64,000 nt of DNA from an uncultured Collinsella sp. (lineage in GTDB: Bacteria > Actinomycetota > Coriobacteriia > Coriobacteriales > Coriobacteriaceae): assembly GCA_900539735.1 (NCBI GenBank), contig UQDE01000005.1, positions 14,876-78,875 on the forward strand, read 5' to 3'. Shown piece by piece: positions 41,010 to 51,352 of the stretch. The position numbers and the translations under genes were made by a program. The notes under the pieces were generated by a model. It was not told the DNA's origin. It saw nothing but the letters and a program-made list of their open reading frames with translations, and ran no database searches. Each line of letters starts with the position of its first letter. Position 1 is the stretch's first letter.

Positions 41010-41876
41010 TTAATTGACAATATGCGAGCTCATATAGTCGATAAAGCGCCTCGTGGCGATGGGCATGGTGTCCCAGCTGCGCCAGGCGGCCACCACGTCG
41101 CGCGAGGGGGCATGCACGATAGGCCGCACACGGATATCGGCTTGCACGCCCTCAACGGTACGGCGATAAAGCATACTCACGCCCAGGCCTTCCTCCACCA
41201 TCGCCATGATGGTGTAGTCGTCGGTCACCTCGCTCGTCACGTGCGGCGACAGCCCATGCGCCGCGAATGCATCGAGCACCAGGCTCTGTTCGCCCTCATC
41301 CAGCAGCACAAACGGCTCGGTCGCCAGATCGGCGAGCGTCACCTTTTCCTTTGCCGCCAGCGGATGCGCAGCCGGTAACAGTGCCACCAACTCATCGTGA
41401 TAGACCACGCGTTTCTCGAGCCCAGCGGTAAATCCGCGTGCCGTAAAACAAAAATCGACCACGCCATCGTGCACCCACTGAGCGTTGCGCGTGTAATCGC
41501 CCTGCTTGAGGGTAAAGTGTACGCCCGGGTGCAGGGCCCCAAAGTCGCGGATCACGCGCGGCAACACGGTTCGACTCACGTTGGTAAACGTCGCAATACG
41601 AATATCAGTCGAGGAAAGTCCCAGCAGCTCCTGGCGCTTGCCCTCGAGCTCGGCCTCGGCGGTCACGATCTGGCGCAGGTACGGCAGATACTGCTTGCCG
41701 TCGCGCGTAAGCGAAACGCCCTGCTTGCCGCGCTCGATAAGCGTGGTGCCTAACTCGCGCTCGAGCGCCTTGACGGCCTGGCTCACCGCACTTTGCGTAT
41801 AGCCCAGCTCATCGGCCGCGCCCTTAAGACTGCCGCGATCGACCACCATACAAACAATCTGATACCGCGATGCCAT
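41010..41876 (-). CDS. LysR family transcriptional regulator
   Basis: The 288-residue protein has the LysR HTH at 5-60 (GSLKGAADELGYTQSAVSQAV) and an effector domain. It is divergent from the EamA gene at 42035 and paralogous to the LysR at 5104, with the same DDYTIMAMVEEGLGVSML block. It most likely controls the neighbouring exporter. The effector is unknown. Confidence 0.9.
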   Translation of the reverse strand: MASRYQIVCMVVDRGSLKGAADELGYTQSAVSQAVKALERELGTTLIERGKQGVSLTRDGKQYLPYLRQIVTAEAELEGKRQELLGLSSTDIRIATFTNVSRTVLPRVIRDFGALHPGVHFTLKQGDYTRNAQWVHDGVVDFCFTARGFTAGLEKRVVYHDELVALLPAAHPLAAKEKVTLADLATEPFVLLDEGEQSLVLDAFAAHGLSPHVTSEVTDDYTIMAMVEEGLGVSMLYRRTVEGVQADIRVRPIVHAPSRDVVAAWRSWDTMPIATRRFIDYMSSHIVN

Positions 41877-42034
41877 TGTGCCTCCCCATCAATGCAGACG
41901 TAAAACGTTTTGCCAGGGCTTTTTCTGCCCACATTAGCATTTCTTAATCATACTGAAGATACATTCGCTTTACTACATCCACATCTGAGAGCAGAATCCT
42001 TTTTACGAAACCGTTCTGTAACAAAAGGAGCCCC

Positions 42035-42937
42035 ATGGATCGCAAAAAAGCAATCGCGCTCTCATTTTCCGTTCCCGTCGCATGGGGCTTTTCGTACCCC
42101 CTCATGAAGATCGGCATGGACAGCATGAACGCCACGAGCATCGTTGCGCTGCGCTGCATCATCGCCTTTGTGGCCTGCCTGCTGCTCTTCCACAAGCGCG
42201 CTTTCCGTATCAACCGCGACCTTATGGTTCGCGCCGCTATCATCGGCGCCATTATGGCAACCGAGCTCACCTGCATGTGCCTGGGCTCCAGCCTCACCTC
42301 TGCCTCCACTGCCGGCTTTTTGCAGAGCCTGACGGTCGTGATCGTGCCGTTTGCCAACGCCGCCCTGCTGCGTCGCGCCCCCGAGCGCAAGGTGCTCGTC
42401 GGCACGGCTATCGTCACCTGCGGCATGCTGCTGCTCTCGGGCGCCGACTTCACCAGCCTGAACCCGGGCGCGATCATCATGCTGCTCTCCGCTTTTGTCT
42501 ACGCCGGCCATATCATTGTCGCCAAGCGCTTTGTCGAAGAAGTCGATCCGCTGGCTCTGGGCGTTTGGCAGCTAGGCTTTGGCGGTTTGTTCTCGGGCGT
42601 CGCGGCATTCACCTTTGGCGGCTTCACGCTTCCCAGCACGCCGGGCGAAATCGTGGTCGTCGTCGCGCTCGCACTCATCTGCTCTGCCTACGGCTTTATC
42701 ACCCAGACGCTCGTGCAGCCCCACGTGCCCGCCGAGACCACCGGCTTTGCCTTCTCGCTCGAGCCGGTCTGCTCCGCCGTCTTCTCGTTCTTCCTGGTCG
42801 GCGAGGTCCTGAGCCCCATCGCCTTCTTTGGCGCCGCCCTCATCCTCACCGGCGTCATGGTAGCAACCGTCGAGCTTCCGCGCCTCCGCGCGCATGGACA
42901 GGCTCGCATGGCAGGAGCGCCCGAGCACGTCTCGTAG
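42035..42937 (+). CDS. EamA/DMT family exporter
   Basis: The 300-residue protein has ten predicted helices in two EamA repeats. It starts AIALSFSVPVAWGFSYPLMKIGMD. It is divergent from its LysR neighbour. The second repeat shows EPVCSAVFSFFLVGE. AAAAGGAG precedes the ATG. The substrate is unknown. Confidence 0.9.
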   Translation: MDRKKAIALSFSVPVAWGFSYPLMKIGMDSMNATSIVALRCIIAFVACLLLFHKRAFRINRDLMVRAAIIGAIMATELTCMCLGSSLTSASTAGFLQSLTVVIVPFANAALLRRAPERKVLVGTAIVTCGMLLLSGADFTSLNPGAIIMLLSAFVYAGHIIVAKRFVEEVDPLALGVWQLGFGGLFSGVAAFTFGGFTLPSTPGEIVVVVALALICSAYGFITQTLVQPHVPAETTGFAFSLEPVCSAVFSFFLVGEVLSPIAFFGAALILTGVMVATVELPRLRAHGQARMAGAPEHVS

Positions 42938-43025
42938 ACCCCGCTCTTCATACAGCCGCGGCATAAAGGCAACCGGTGCGCCTTTACAATAGATGCCAAC
43001 AGAGTATCTGCCATAAAGGAGCCCC

Positions 43026-43751
43026 ATGGACACCGCAACCCGCGACCGCAACATAGCAACTTGGTTGGGCGATGCACCGCAGCCGGTACGTAACACTACG
43101 AACCAGCTGCTCGAGCGCATCGCCCTTTTGCGTGCCGAGCAGACTATCTACCCGGCACAAGACGACATCCTCAATGCCCTCGCCTACACGCCGGCCAACC
43201 AGGTCAAGGTTGTCATCTTGGGTCAAGACCCCTATCACGGACCCAACCAGGCCATGGGGCTGTCGTTCTCGGTCCCCGCGACGCAAACCAAGTTGCCGCC
43301 GAGCCTGCGTAACATTTACAAGGAACTCAATGCCGATCTGGGCTGCCCTATTCCCGCCACGGGAGACCTAACCCCATGGGCACGGCAGGGCGTCCTGCTT
43401 CTCAACACTACGCTCACCGTGCGCGAGCACGCCGCGAACTCGCACGCCAAGCTGGGCTGGAGCACGCTCACCGACTACGTTATCGAACGCTGCTGCCAGC
43501 TGCCCCAGCCGGTAGTCTTTTTGGCATGGGGTCGCTTTGCCCAGCAGATGGTCGAAGGTAAGCTCGTCGCGACTGGCGCGGACAAGGCAGCCGACAAGTT
43601 CTGCCTGGCCTCTACGCATCCCTCGCCGCTTTCGGCCAACCGTGCCACGGCAGAACTCCCCGCCTTTATGGGGTCGCGCCCCTTCTCGGCAGCCAATCGG
43701 CTACTCGAACAGCACGGCTCGACCCCCGTCAACTGGAATTGCCTCGGATAA
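43026..43751 (+). CDS. ung: Uracil-DNA glycosylase
   Basis: The 241-residue enzyme has GQDPYHG (catalytic Asp), the LLLNTTLTVR strand and HPSPLSA with its catalytic His. It removes uracil from DNA. AAAGGAG precedes the ATG. The protein is close to the usual family size. It is convergent with the SDR gene. Confidence 0.95.
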   Translation: MDTATRDRNIATWLGDAPQPVRNTTNQLLERIALLRAEQTIYPAQDDILNALAYTPANQVKVVILGQDPYHGPNQAMGLSFSVPATQTKLPPSLRNIYKELNADLGCPIPATGDLTPWARQGVLLLNTTLTVREHAANSHAKLGWSTLTDYVIERCCQLPQPVVFLAWGRFAQQMVEGKLVATGADKAADKFCLASTHPSPLSANRATAELPAFMGSRPFSAANRLLEQHGSTPVNWNCLG

Positions 43752-43765
43752 AAATCGATACATCA

Positions 43766-43805
43766 AAAACGCGCCCGACGGCAATCTTGCCATCGGGCGC
43801 GTTTT
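43766..43805. terminator. Bidirectional terminator between ung and SDR
   Basis: A long stem (AAAACGCGCCCGA with TCGGGCGCGTTTT) is flanked by A and T tracts in both directions. Confidence 0.85.
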
Positions 43806-43806
43806 G

Positions 43807-44487
43807 CTACTCGGGCCAGATAAACTGGGTACGGCCGGCCTCGCCGCCATCGATCAACAGACTCTGTCCGGTCATAAACCGGTTGGTCACGCCCACAAAG
43901 TAGATCCACTCGGCGATCTCTTGGGCGGTGGCCCAGCGTTTAAGCGGCGTGAGCTCCATAATCTGGTTCCACAGGTGCTCGTCTTCCATCACGCAACGGT
44001 TGAGCGGCGTGATAACGCCACCCGGGTCCACACTGTTGGCGATGGCCTGCGGCGCCAGGCGGTTTGCAAGGTTCTTGGTATAGGCGATAACGCCGCCCTT
44101 GCTGGCGGCATAGGCGGGAAACTCCGATCCCGTATGTCCGCTCGCCGACCCCACATTGACCACGGATTTGATAGCCGGTGCCGGCTTGGCGGCAAGCCCC
44201 TCCCCCACAAAGGCGTAGCGCTCGGTCACATTGATGGTGCCACACAGGTTGGCGGCGATGTCGTCAGCCGAATCCTGCGTACCGGCAACGTTCACGATTA
44301 CCTGGGGTTCAAGGTCACCTGGAAACGATTCCGGCTCGCGGACATCAACGATCAGATGGCGGTAGCGCTCGTGTTCGATCGCCGCCGGCAGCAGATCAAA
44401 GCCCACGACCTCGTGGCCCTCGTCCAAAAAGCGCTGCACGCACGCGGCTCCGATACCGCCCGAAGCGCCCGTGATCAAAACCCGCAT
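43807..44487 (-). CDS. Short-chain dehydrogenase/reductase
   Basis: The 226-residue protein has the Rossmann loop GASGGIG (7-13), NVAG, the active Tyr and Lys in YAASKGG and a C-terminal LLIDGG. It resembles 3-oxoacyl or 2,3-dihydro-2,3-dihydroxybenzoate-type SDRs. The substrate is unknown. It starts 9 bp after the queuosine transporter, so they may be one operon. Confidence 0.85.
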   Translation of the reverse strand: MRVLITGASGGIGAACVQRFLDEGHEVVGFDLLPAAIEHERYRHLIVDVREPESFPGDLEPQVIVNVAGTQDSADDIAANLCGTINVTERYAFVGEGLAAKPAPAIKSVVNVGSASGHTGSEFPAYAASKGGVIAYTKNLANRLAPQAIANSVDPGGVITPLNRCVMEDEHLWNQIMELTPLKRWATAQEIAEWIYFVGVTNRFMTGQSLLIDGGEAGRTQFIWPE

Positions 44488-44496
44488 ACTTGCTCC

Positions 44497-45219
44497 TTAG
44501 GCGGTTGCGTGGCGCTCGAGGTACTCGGAACCCACATTCTCGCGCTCCCAGCCGCGCACGACCCTGTAGCCCACGGGGCTCAGGAAGACCTCGCACAGCA
44601 GCTCGGCGACAGCGCCGGTCAGCGAGCACATAAGGACCTGCACCCAGGTCCAACCAAAGAACGTGTGGCTCACCACAATGGCAAAGACCAGGTTGTCGAT
44701 AAACTGGCCAACACCCGTAGACACATAGGAACGGAAGGCGAAGCTCGCAAAGTTATTCTTTTTGAGCATACGGCCGAGCGACTGGTTGAGCGTGGAGTTA
44801 ACCACGGCAGAAACGAGCATTGCCAGCGAAGAGCCCAGCACCACGTACCAGGTGCCACCGATGGTGGCGTTAAGGGCGGTGTTGACCTCGATCATGCCCG
44901 TGTCGTAGTAGGCGCCCCACATGCCGGGCGTGAGCGAACATGCCCAAAAGCACAGGCTCACGGCCAGGTTAACCAGCAGCGCGAGGATAGAGATTTTGAT
45001 GGATGCCTTGGCGCCAAAGCGCTTGCAGATCATGTCTTGGCACAAAAACGAAACCCAGCTCACCACAAAGCCACAGTCGAGCGCCAGATACGGCAGACTG
45101 ATGAGCTCTTTGTTGGCCAGCAGGTTCATCATGATGACGCTCACGAAAAACAGCGAAACCGTTGCCGCGGGAATGCTCCGCAACAGGACCTTGTAGTCCT
45201 CCATGACCTTCTTGATCAT
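44497..45219 (-). CDS. VUT-family queuosine precursor transporter
   Basis: The 240-residue protein has about six helices and belongs to the YhhQ/VUT (COG1738) group, which imports preQ0 or preQ1. It shows a CGFVVSWVSFLCQDMICKRFG segment and the ANKEL loop. A preQ1 riboswitch overlaps its ribosome site, which agrees with function. Start ATG follows AAAGGAG. Confidence 0.85.
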   Translation of the reverse strand: MIKKVMEDYKVLLRSIPAATVSLFFVSVIMMNLLANKELISLPYLALDCGFVVSWVSFLCQDMICKRFGAKASIKISILALLVNLAVSLCFWACSLTPGMWGAYYDTGMIEVNTALNATIGGTWYVVLGSSLAMLVSAVVNSTLNQSLGRMLKKNNFASFAFRSYVSTGVGQFIDNLVFAIVVSHTFFGWTWVQVLMCSLTGAVAELLCEVFLSPVGYRVVRGWERENVGSEYLERHATA

Positions 45220-45225
45220 TATGTA

Positions 45226-45276
45226 CTCCTTTGGTTTTAGGTTTAACGAGCAGGATATCGGACCCGAACTGCTCGG
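45226..45276 (-). ncRNA. preQ1-I-type riboswitch (candidate)
   Basis: On the minus strand GAGCAG pairs with CTGCTC to form P1. The loop begins TTC, a C precedes the 3' arm as in known preQ1-I aptamers, and an A-rich tail (TTAAACCTAAAACC) follows. Loop GGT can pair with tail ACC as P2. The AAAGGAG ribosome site lies at the end, so preQ1 would block translation. Confidence 0.7.
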
Positions 45277-45339
45277 ACGCCCCGGTCTTGAGACGACGGT
45301 GGGTATGATAGCCGCTCACACGGCATCAGGCAAGCAAGC

Positions 45340-45369
45340 GGCGCGGCAGCCCCGCAGGGCCACCGCGCC
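45340..45369 (-). terminator. Hairpin after prfC
   Basis: GGCGCGG pairs with CCGCGCC around an inner GGCC/GGGC stem just after the RF3 stop. No clear T-run follows. Confidence 0.5.
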
Positions 45370-45375
45370 GATGCG

Positions 45376-46989
<1,614 letters not shown>

Positions 46990-47143
46990 GCGGATCCTTT
47001 CTTGCATTGAGTGCATTACGTCGTTGTAACCCGACTATTGTAGCCGCGAAATCCCGCTCTAGGGCGCCTATCAGGACAAATTCATCAGTTGGGGCCTGGG
47101 TAGCCGGGCCAATCGGTATTTACCTCTTGCGTAACTGTGCATA

Positions 47144-47177
47144 GTGTATATATACTGTGCTTACCGGTTATATACAC
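47144..47177 (+). promoter_or_regulatory. Inverted repeat operator upstream of GntR/ABC operon
   Basis: GTGTATATA (47144-47152) and TATATACAC (47169-47177) form a dyad about 28 bp upstream of the GntR start. YtrA-type GntR regulators bind such dyads, so autoregulation is likely. Confidence 0.6.
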
Positions 47178-47204
47178 GTGTAGCCCAACAGCTAAGGAGC
47201 CGCT

Positions 47205-47587
47205 GTGGACATCATCCTATCCAATTCGAGCGATAAGCCCACATCTACGAGCAGATAACCTCGCAGGTCAAAGCTCAGATCTTATCGGGCGCACTTACTG
47301 CGGGAGCCAAACTCCCCAGCATCCGTGCACTCGCGAGCGACCTGGGCGTGAGCGTCATCACCACCAAGCGCGCCTATGCCGATCTGGAGCAGCTCGGCTT
47401 TATCTGCACCGTGCAGGGCAAGGGCTGTTTTGTCGCCGAGGGCAACCAGGAGCTCTTGCGCGAAAACCAGCTCTGCCATATCGAAGAGCTGCTTGCGAAA
47501 GCGGCAAGCCAAGCCGAAACCCTGGGTGTCACGCGCGACAAGCTGCACGAGATGCTCGACCTGGTAGCCCCCGAAACCATGCAGTAG
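47205..47587 (+). pseudogene. YtrA-type GntR regulator, frameshifted near the start
   Basis: GTG 47205 with AAGGAG upstream begins MDIILSNSSDKP, but this frame stops at 47256. From 47243 another frame reads IYEQITSQVKAQILSG, ALTAGAKLPSIRALASDL, GVSVITTKRAYADLEQLGFI and on to 47587, the normal GntR winged helix and short YtrA tail. Joining them needs loss of two bases near 47240-47243 (CCCACATC, apparently CA duplicated). The body keeps coding quality and is followed by ABC genes as usual for YtrA. This may be a recent mutation, a sequencing error, or slippage; only raw reads or other strains can tell. Confidence 0.8.
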
Positions 47588-47610
47588 CCATCTGCAAGAA
47601 AGGCTATACC

Positions 47611-48492
47611 ATGCAAAACTTGCTAGAACTCAAAGGTGTTTCACGCCGCGTGAGCGGCCGTTTTTCGTTGCGCGACGTCACACTTGCCGTGGAGCCCGGC
47701 CAGATCGTCGGCTTTGTGGGCGCAAACGGCGCCGGCAAGACAACGACCATTCGAGCCGCTCTCGGGCTAATAAAGCTTGATGCCGGCGAAGTGCACCTGT
47801 TTGGGCAGCACTGTGGCGCCGACGCGCCCGATGAGACACAGCGCTGCCTGCGCTCCCGCGTCGGTCTCGTCCTGGACACATGCCCCTTCCCTTCAACGCT
47901 CAAGGCGGGCCAGATCGAGGCACTCGTAGGCCCGGCGTACCCCACCTGGAGCCACGACACCTTCGCCAGCCTCATCGACCGATTTGGCTTGGATCCCAAG
48001 GCAAAGGTCAAGGACCTCTCCCGCGGCATGGGCATGAAGCTGCAGCTTGCCTGCGCGCTCAGCCACCAGGCCAAGCTGCTCGTTTTGGACGAAGCCACCG
48101 CGGGCCTCGATCCCATGGCACGCGAGGAGCTGCTCGATGAGCTGCTCGCCTTTGTTTCCGACGGCCTGCACAGCGTGCTGCTCTCGAGCCATATTACGTC
48201 CGACCTCGATCGCGCCGCCGACCGCGTCATCTGCATCGATAACGGCTCGATTATTTTTGACCTGCCGCGCGAGGACATTACTGACCGCGCCGGCATCGCC
48301 CACTGTACCCAAGCACAGGCCGCCGAGCTTATGGCTTGCGTCGAAGGCGCCCGTGCCGTCCACCACGCCTATAGCGTGGACGTGCTCGTGCCCAACCGTC
48401 GCGAAACGCTCGAAGCCTTTCCCGAGATTCCCTGCGATCGGGCAACCATTGATGACTATCTGCGCCTCATGCTGAAAGGGGCTTCGAAATGA
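47611..48492 (+). CDS. ABC transporter ATP-binding protein
   Basis: The 293-residue protein has Walker A GANGAGKTT (about 36-44), signature LSRGMGMK, Walker B LLVLDEATAGLDP and a His switch in SSHI. It resembles YtrB/CcmA-type exporters. It follows the GntR gene and overlaps the permease gene by 4 bp. ATG 47611 follows AAAGG. It probably exports a peptide or antibiotic, but no substrate is evident. Confidence 0.9.
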   Translation: MQNLLELKGVSRRVSGRFSLRDVTLAVEPGQIVGFVGANGAGKTTTIRAALGLIKLDAGEVHLFGQHCGADAPDETQRCLRSRVGLVLDTCPFPSTLKAGQIEALVGPAYPTWSHDTFASLIDRFGLDPKAKVKDLSRGMGMKLQLACALSHQAKLLVLDEATAGLDPMAREELLDELLAFVSDGLHSVLLSSHITSDLDRAADRVICIDNGSIIFDLPREDITDRAGIAHCTQAQAAELMACVEGARAVHHAYSVDVLVPNRRETLEAFPEIPCDRATIDDYLRLMLKGASK

Positions 48493-49184
48493 AACGCGCC
48501 TTTATGTCCGAGCTCGCCATCGTTCGCACGCTCACCCCGAGCATCGCGGGCGTCGGCCTGTTCATCTTCGTCGTGCTAACCCTTGCCAACGCGTCGGATG
48601 GCGATTCCGGCATGAGCGCCGGCGCCTGCGCGGTCAGCGCCATGTCGCCCATCATGGTCATGAACTCGCTGGCCGGCTTCGACAATCAAAACGGATGGGA
48701 GCGCTATCGGGCAACGCTTCTCACGCGCAAAGACATTATTTGCGCACGCTACCTGTGCATCGTTGTCTTCTCGGCCATCATGGCCTGCGCCGCCGTGCTT
48801 TTGAACATCATCGCCCTTCCGTTCTTCAACAGCGCGGGCGTGGCCTCGACAGGACAAACCATCTTTGAGATCGCAATTGCCTCGGCAGCATCGATGCTCA
48901 TCTCCCTCATGATGGTGTTCTTGGCACAGCCGCTGTTCTTCCGATTTGGACACATGGAGGCACTGCGCCTATCCGTTGGCCTGTTTGCCCTACTCGGATG
49001 CCTTACCATGGCAGCGCTGAGCTCCTCCAACCCCATCAGCAACTGGCTTATGTCGATTGCCGGGGCGAATCCCGATCCTGCCGTCCTTGGCTGTCTGTGT
49101 GCAGGAATTGCCGTACTGGCGCTCGCACTATGTGTAATCAGCTGCGCTGTCAGCACCAAGGTTTATCGAGCACGCGATCTGTAA
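48489..49184 (+). CDS. ABC-2 type permease
   Basis: The 231-residue protein has about six hydrophobic segments and an FxxE-like N-terminus (FMSELAIVRTLTP). It overlaps the ATPase in ATGA, so both form one exporter. The GntR/ABC/permease set resembles the bacillary ytr operon, which responds to cell wall antibiotics. This is inference. Confidence 0.85.
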   Translation: MKRAFMSELAIVRTLTPSIAGVGLFIFVVLTLANASDGDSGMSAGACAVSAMSPIMVMNSLAGFDNQNGWERYRATLLTRKDIICARYLCIVVFSAIMACAAVLLNIIALPFFNSAGVASTGQTIFEIAIASAASMLISLMMVFLAQPLFFRFGHMEALRLSVGLFALLGCLTMAALSSSNPISNWLMSIAGANPDPAVLGCLCAGIAVLALALCVISCAVSTKVYRARDL

Positions 49185-49634
49185 TCGACGGCTAAAAAAG
49201 CTTAGGTGGTACCCCGCTTATTTTTTCAATGTAACGAGGCGGCATAGCGTCACCACCGCCCTTCACAGCAGGCCGTCTAGTTCTTGGCAACCAAAAAGAC
49301 ACCGTCAGCATATCGAAGGTGAATACTTTTCCGAGAAGTGAACGAGTAAAAACAGTGCCCTGTAGCATCGACATTTTTAAGGACTCAATTCCTGCGGTTT
49401 TTGTCTAAGAATCCTGCAGTTTTGTTCGTAAAAAGTGTGTATGTTCCAGGGGTCCAGATTTACTCGTTCACTTCGCGGAAAACCATTCACCTTCGATTCG
49501 AGCCTTAACCAAATGCCCTCTCGAACTATGGCCCCTGTCTCACCACAGCGATACCAAAGCTTCATGGCGGGGCGGTATCATCGGACGAGCGCCGTAAATC
49601 TGGCGCGGTCGTTCTTTGGGGAGGCATTTCACCC
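49185..49634. other. 450-bp region with a terminator and an inverted-repeat element
   Basis: AAAAAAGC...GCTTATTTTTT at 49194-49227 looks like a weak terminator after the ABC permease. An inverted-repeat element follows at 49312-49497. I found no gene with a supported start. Short frames inside are products of the inverted repeat. Confidence 0.6.
49312..49497. repeat. Inverted-repeat element with internal direct repeats
   Basis: Outer arms ATCGAAGGTGAAT (49312-49324) and ATTCACCTTCGAT (49485-49497) match, and the arms stay similar inward, sharing TTTACTCGTTCACTTC on opposite strands over about 70 bp. The centre (49390-49425) holds two direct repeats, TCCTGCGGTTTTTGT and TCCTGCAGTTTTGT. No transposase is present. 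It may be a MITE-like remnant. Confidence 0.7.
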
Positions 49635-50510
49635 GTGTCGTGGGTCGCAGCAGCATTTGTGTCGGCTTTCTTTGCCGGCGTCACATCTGTCCTGGCCAAA
49701 TGCGGCATCAAGCAGACCGACTCCGATGTCGCGACGGCCATTCGCACCTGCGTGGTGCTCGTTTTCGCCTGGGCAATGGCGGGCATTTCTGGATCCATTG
49801 GAACCATCGGCAGCATCGAACCCAGATCTTGGCTCTTTCTCGTCCTCTCGGGACTCGCTACCGGCGCTTCGTGGATCTGTTACTTTAAGGCGCTGGGCAT
49901 CGGAGACGTCAATAAGGTCGTACCGGTCGACAAGATGAGCACCGTACTCGCCGCACTGATCGCCATCGTGCTTTTTGGCGAGACGAGCAACCTTGCGGTT
50001 AAGCTCGTGGGAACCGCTGTCATCACCCTCGGCACGTTTTTAATGATCGAGAAGAAGCAGTCTGCCGGACCCGAGCAGCAGCAAGACCGGACCTGGCTCG
50101 CTTACGCCCTCGGCGCTGCCGTGTTCGCGGCGCTCACGTCCATCCTTGCCAAGGTTGGCATCGAAGGCGTCGAGTCAAACCTGGCCACGGCAATCCGCAC
50201 CTGCGTGGTACTGGTTATGGCATGGGCGATCGTGGCAGCCAAGGGAAAACTGGATCAGGTCGCGCACGCTGACCGGCGCGAACTCACATTTCTCGCAACA
50301 TCGGGCATCGCGACCGGAGCATCGTGGCTGCTCTATTACTACGCCATCGCCACAGGCCAGGTGAGCGTCGTGGTGCAGATCGACAAACTATCGATTGTCG
50401 TATCAGTACTATTTGCGCGCCTGACATTCAACGAAAAACTCTCACGACGCAGCGTCATCGGTCTCGCCCTCATCGTACTGGGCACCGCCGCGCTCGCAGT
50501 TTGGAAGTAG
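49635..50510 (+). CDS. EamA/DMT family transporter with strongly duplicated halves
   Basis: The 291-residue protein has ten helices. Both halves carry TAIRTCVVLV and TSVLAK/TSILAK segments, an unusually well-preserved internal duplication (about residues 5-135 and 155-290). The GTG at 49635 has GGGGAGG ten bases upstream. It lacks a neighbouring LysR gene, unlike the two other EamA genes here. The substrate is unknown. It ends close to the EFR1 gene, which converges on it. Confidence 0.85.
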   Translation: MSWVAAAFVSAFFAGVTSVLAKCGIKQTDSDVATAIRTCVVLVFAWAMAGISGSIGTIGSIEPRSWLFLVLSGLATGASWICYFKALGIGDVNKVVPVDKMSTVLAALIAIVLFGETSNLAVKLVGTAVITLGTFLMIEKKQSAGPEQQQDRTWLAYALGAAVFAALTSILAKVGIEGVESNLATAIRTCVVLVMAWAIVAAKGKLDQVAHADRRELTFLATSGIATGASWLLYYYAIATGQVSVVVQIDKLSIVVSVLFARLTFNEKLSRRSVIGLALIVLGTAALAVWK

Positions 50511-50525
50511 CGCGGCCAGCAGCCG

Positions 50526-51317
50526 CTACATCCTCACACCTGGCTTGGGATGCCTGTACTGACCGTGGGATGCCCTGCGCTTACCGTGCGAGATGGCAAA
50601 TTTGGGACAACAGTGCAGGCAACGAAGGCAGGCTGCGCACTCCGGCTTTGTCCAGACGGGAAGGCCGTCGCGCATCTCAATCGCCACCATGGGGCAGCGC
50701 TTAGCGCAGAGGCTACACCCGACGCAGCGGCTAGCATCGACGGCAAACTTGCTCGTCTGCTGCATACGCGGCAGCCCAAACGCATGATACGCGCACGATG
50801 CAAACAGGGGCACGCGATGGCGCATCATATTGCCCGTGCGCCGCTCCCGCACCGCCTCGATCACGGCATCAATCTGCGCCTCGGCAGCTCTATTGATACT
50901 CTCAACCTTTTGAGGGTCAGACAGGTCGAAAACAGGCGTCCAGGTATCGGGCATCTTGACGCTCATCGCCGCATCTAACTCGAGCCCACGCTCGTGTAGC
51001 AGATCGCGGGCAAACTTGGCCGATTGGCCGGTCGTCGAACCGTACGTCGAAACATAGAACGTATAGGGGCGCTCGCCGCCCTTTGTACCGGCAACAATCG
51101 ACAGGTCGGCAGTCTTCAAAAACTCGATCATCGGTGTCGGCAGACCCCAGGCATACACCGGAGCAACAAATCCCAGTTGGCGGGGACCTTCCGCCAAGGC
51201 AAGGCGAAAGGCCTCGGCATCAAAACGCTCAATCGACATAACCCTGTCGTCCGTCGCCGCCGCAATGCGACGCGCCACATGCTCGCTGTTCCCTGTCGCG
51301 CTAAAGTACAGGATCAT
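50526..51317 (-). CDS. EFR1-type flavodoxin/ferredoxin protein
   Basis: The 263-residue protein has a flavodoxin-like N-terminal domain (ILYFSATGNSEHVA, FVAPVYAWGLP) and two 4Fe-4S motifs at its C-terminus (CVGCSLCAKRCP and CAACLRCLHCCP). It likely transfers electrons. ATG 51317 follows AGGGG; a longer in-frame start is unlikely because flavodoxins begin at this strand. Confidence 0.88.
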   Translation of the reverse strand: MILYFSATGNSEHVARRIAAATDDRVMSIERFDAEAFRLALAEGPRQLGFVAPVYAWGLPTPMIEFLKTADLSIVAGTKGGERPYTFYVSTYGSTTGQSAKFARDLLHERGLELDAAMSVKMPDTWTPVFDLSDPQKVESINRAAEAQIDAVIEAVRERRTGNMMRHRVPLFASCAYHAFGLPRMQQTSKFAVDASRCVGCSLCAKRCPMVAIEMRDGLPVWTKPECAACLRCLHCCPKFAISHGKRRASHGQYRHPKPGVRM

Positions 51318-51352
51318 CTCGTACCCCTGGAATTGACTCGTGAAAAACCGCG

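Noticed and set aside
49199..49220. T-box-like word (GGTGGTACC)
   Set aside because: No stem I or specifier loop exists upstream, as that DNA codes for the ABC permease. It is read as part of a weak terminator.
49377..49565. 62-residue minus-strand ORF in the inverted-repeat element
   Set aside because: It has no ribosome site and half of it lies in the repeat arm.
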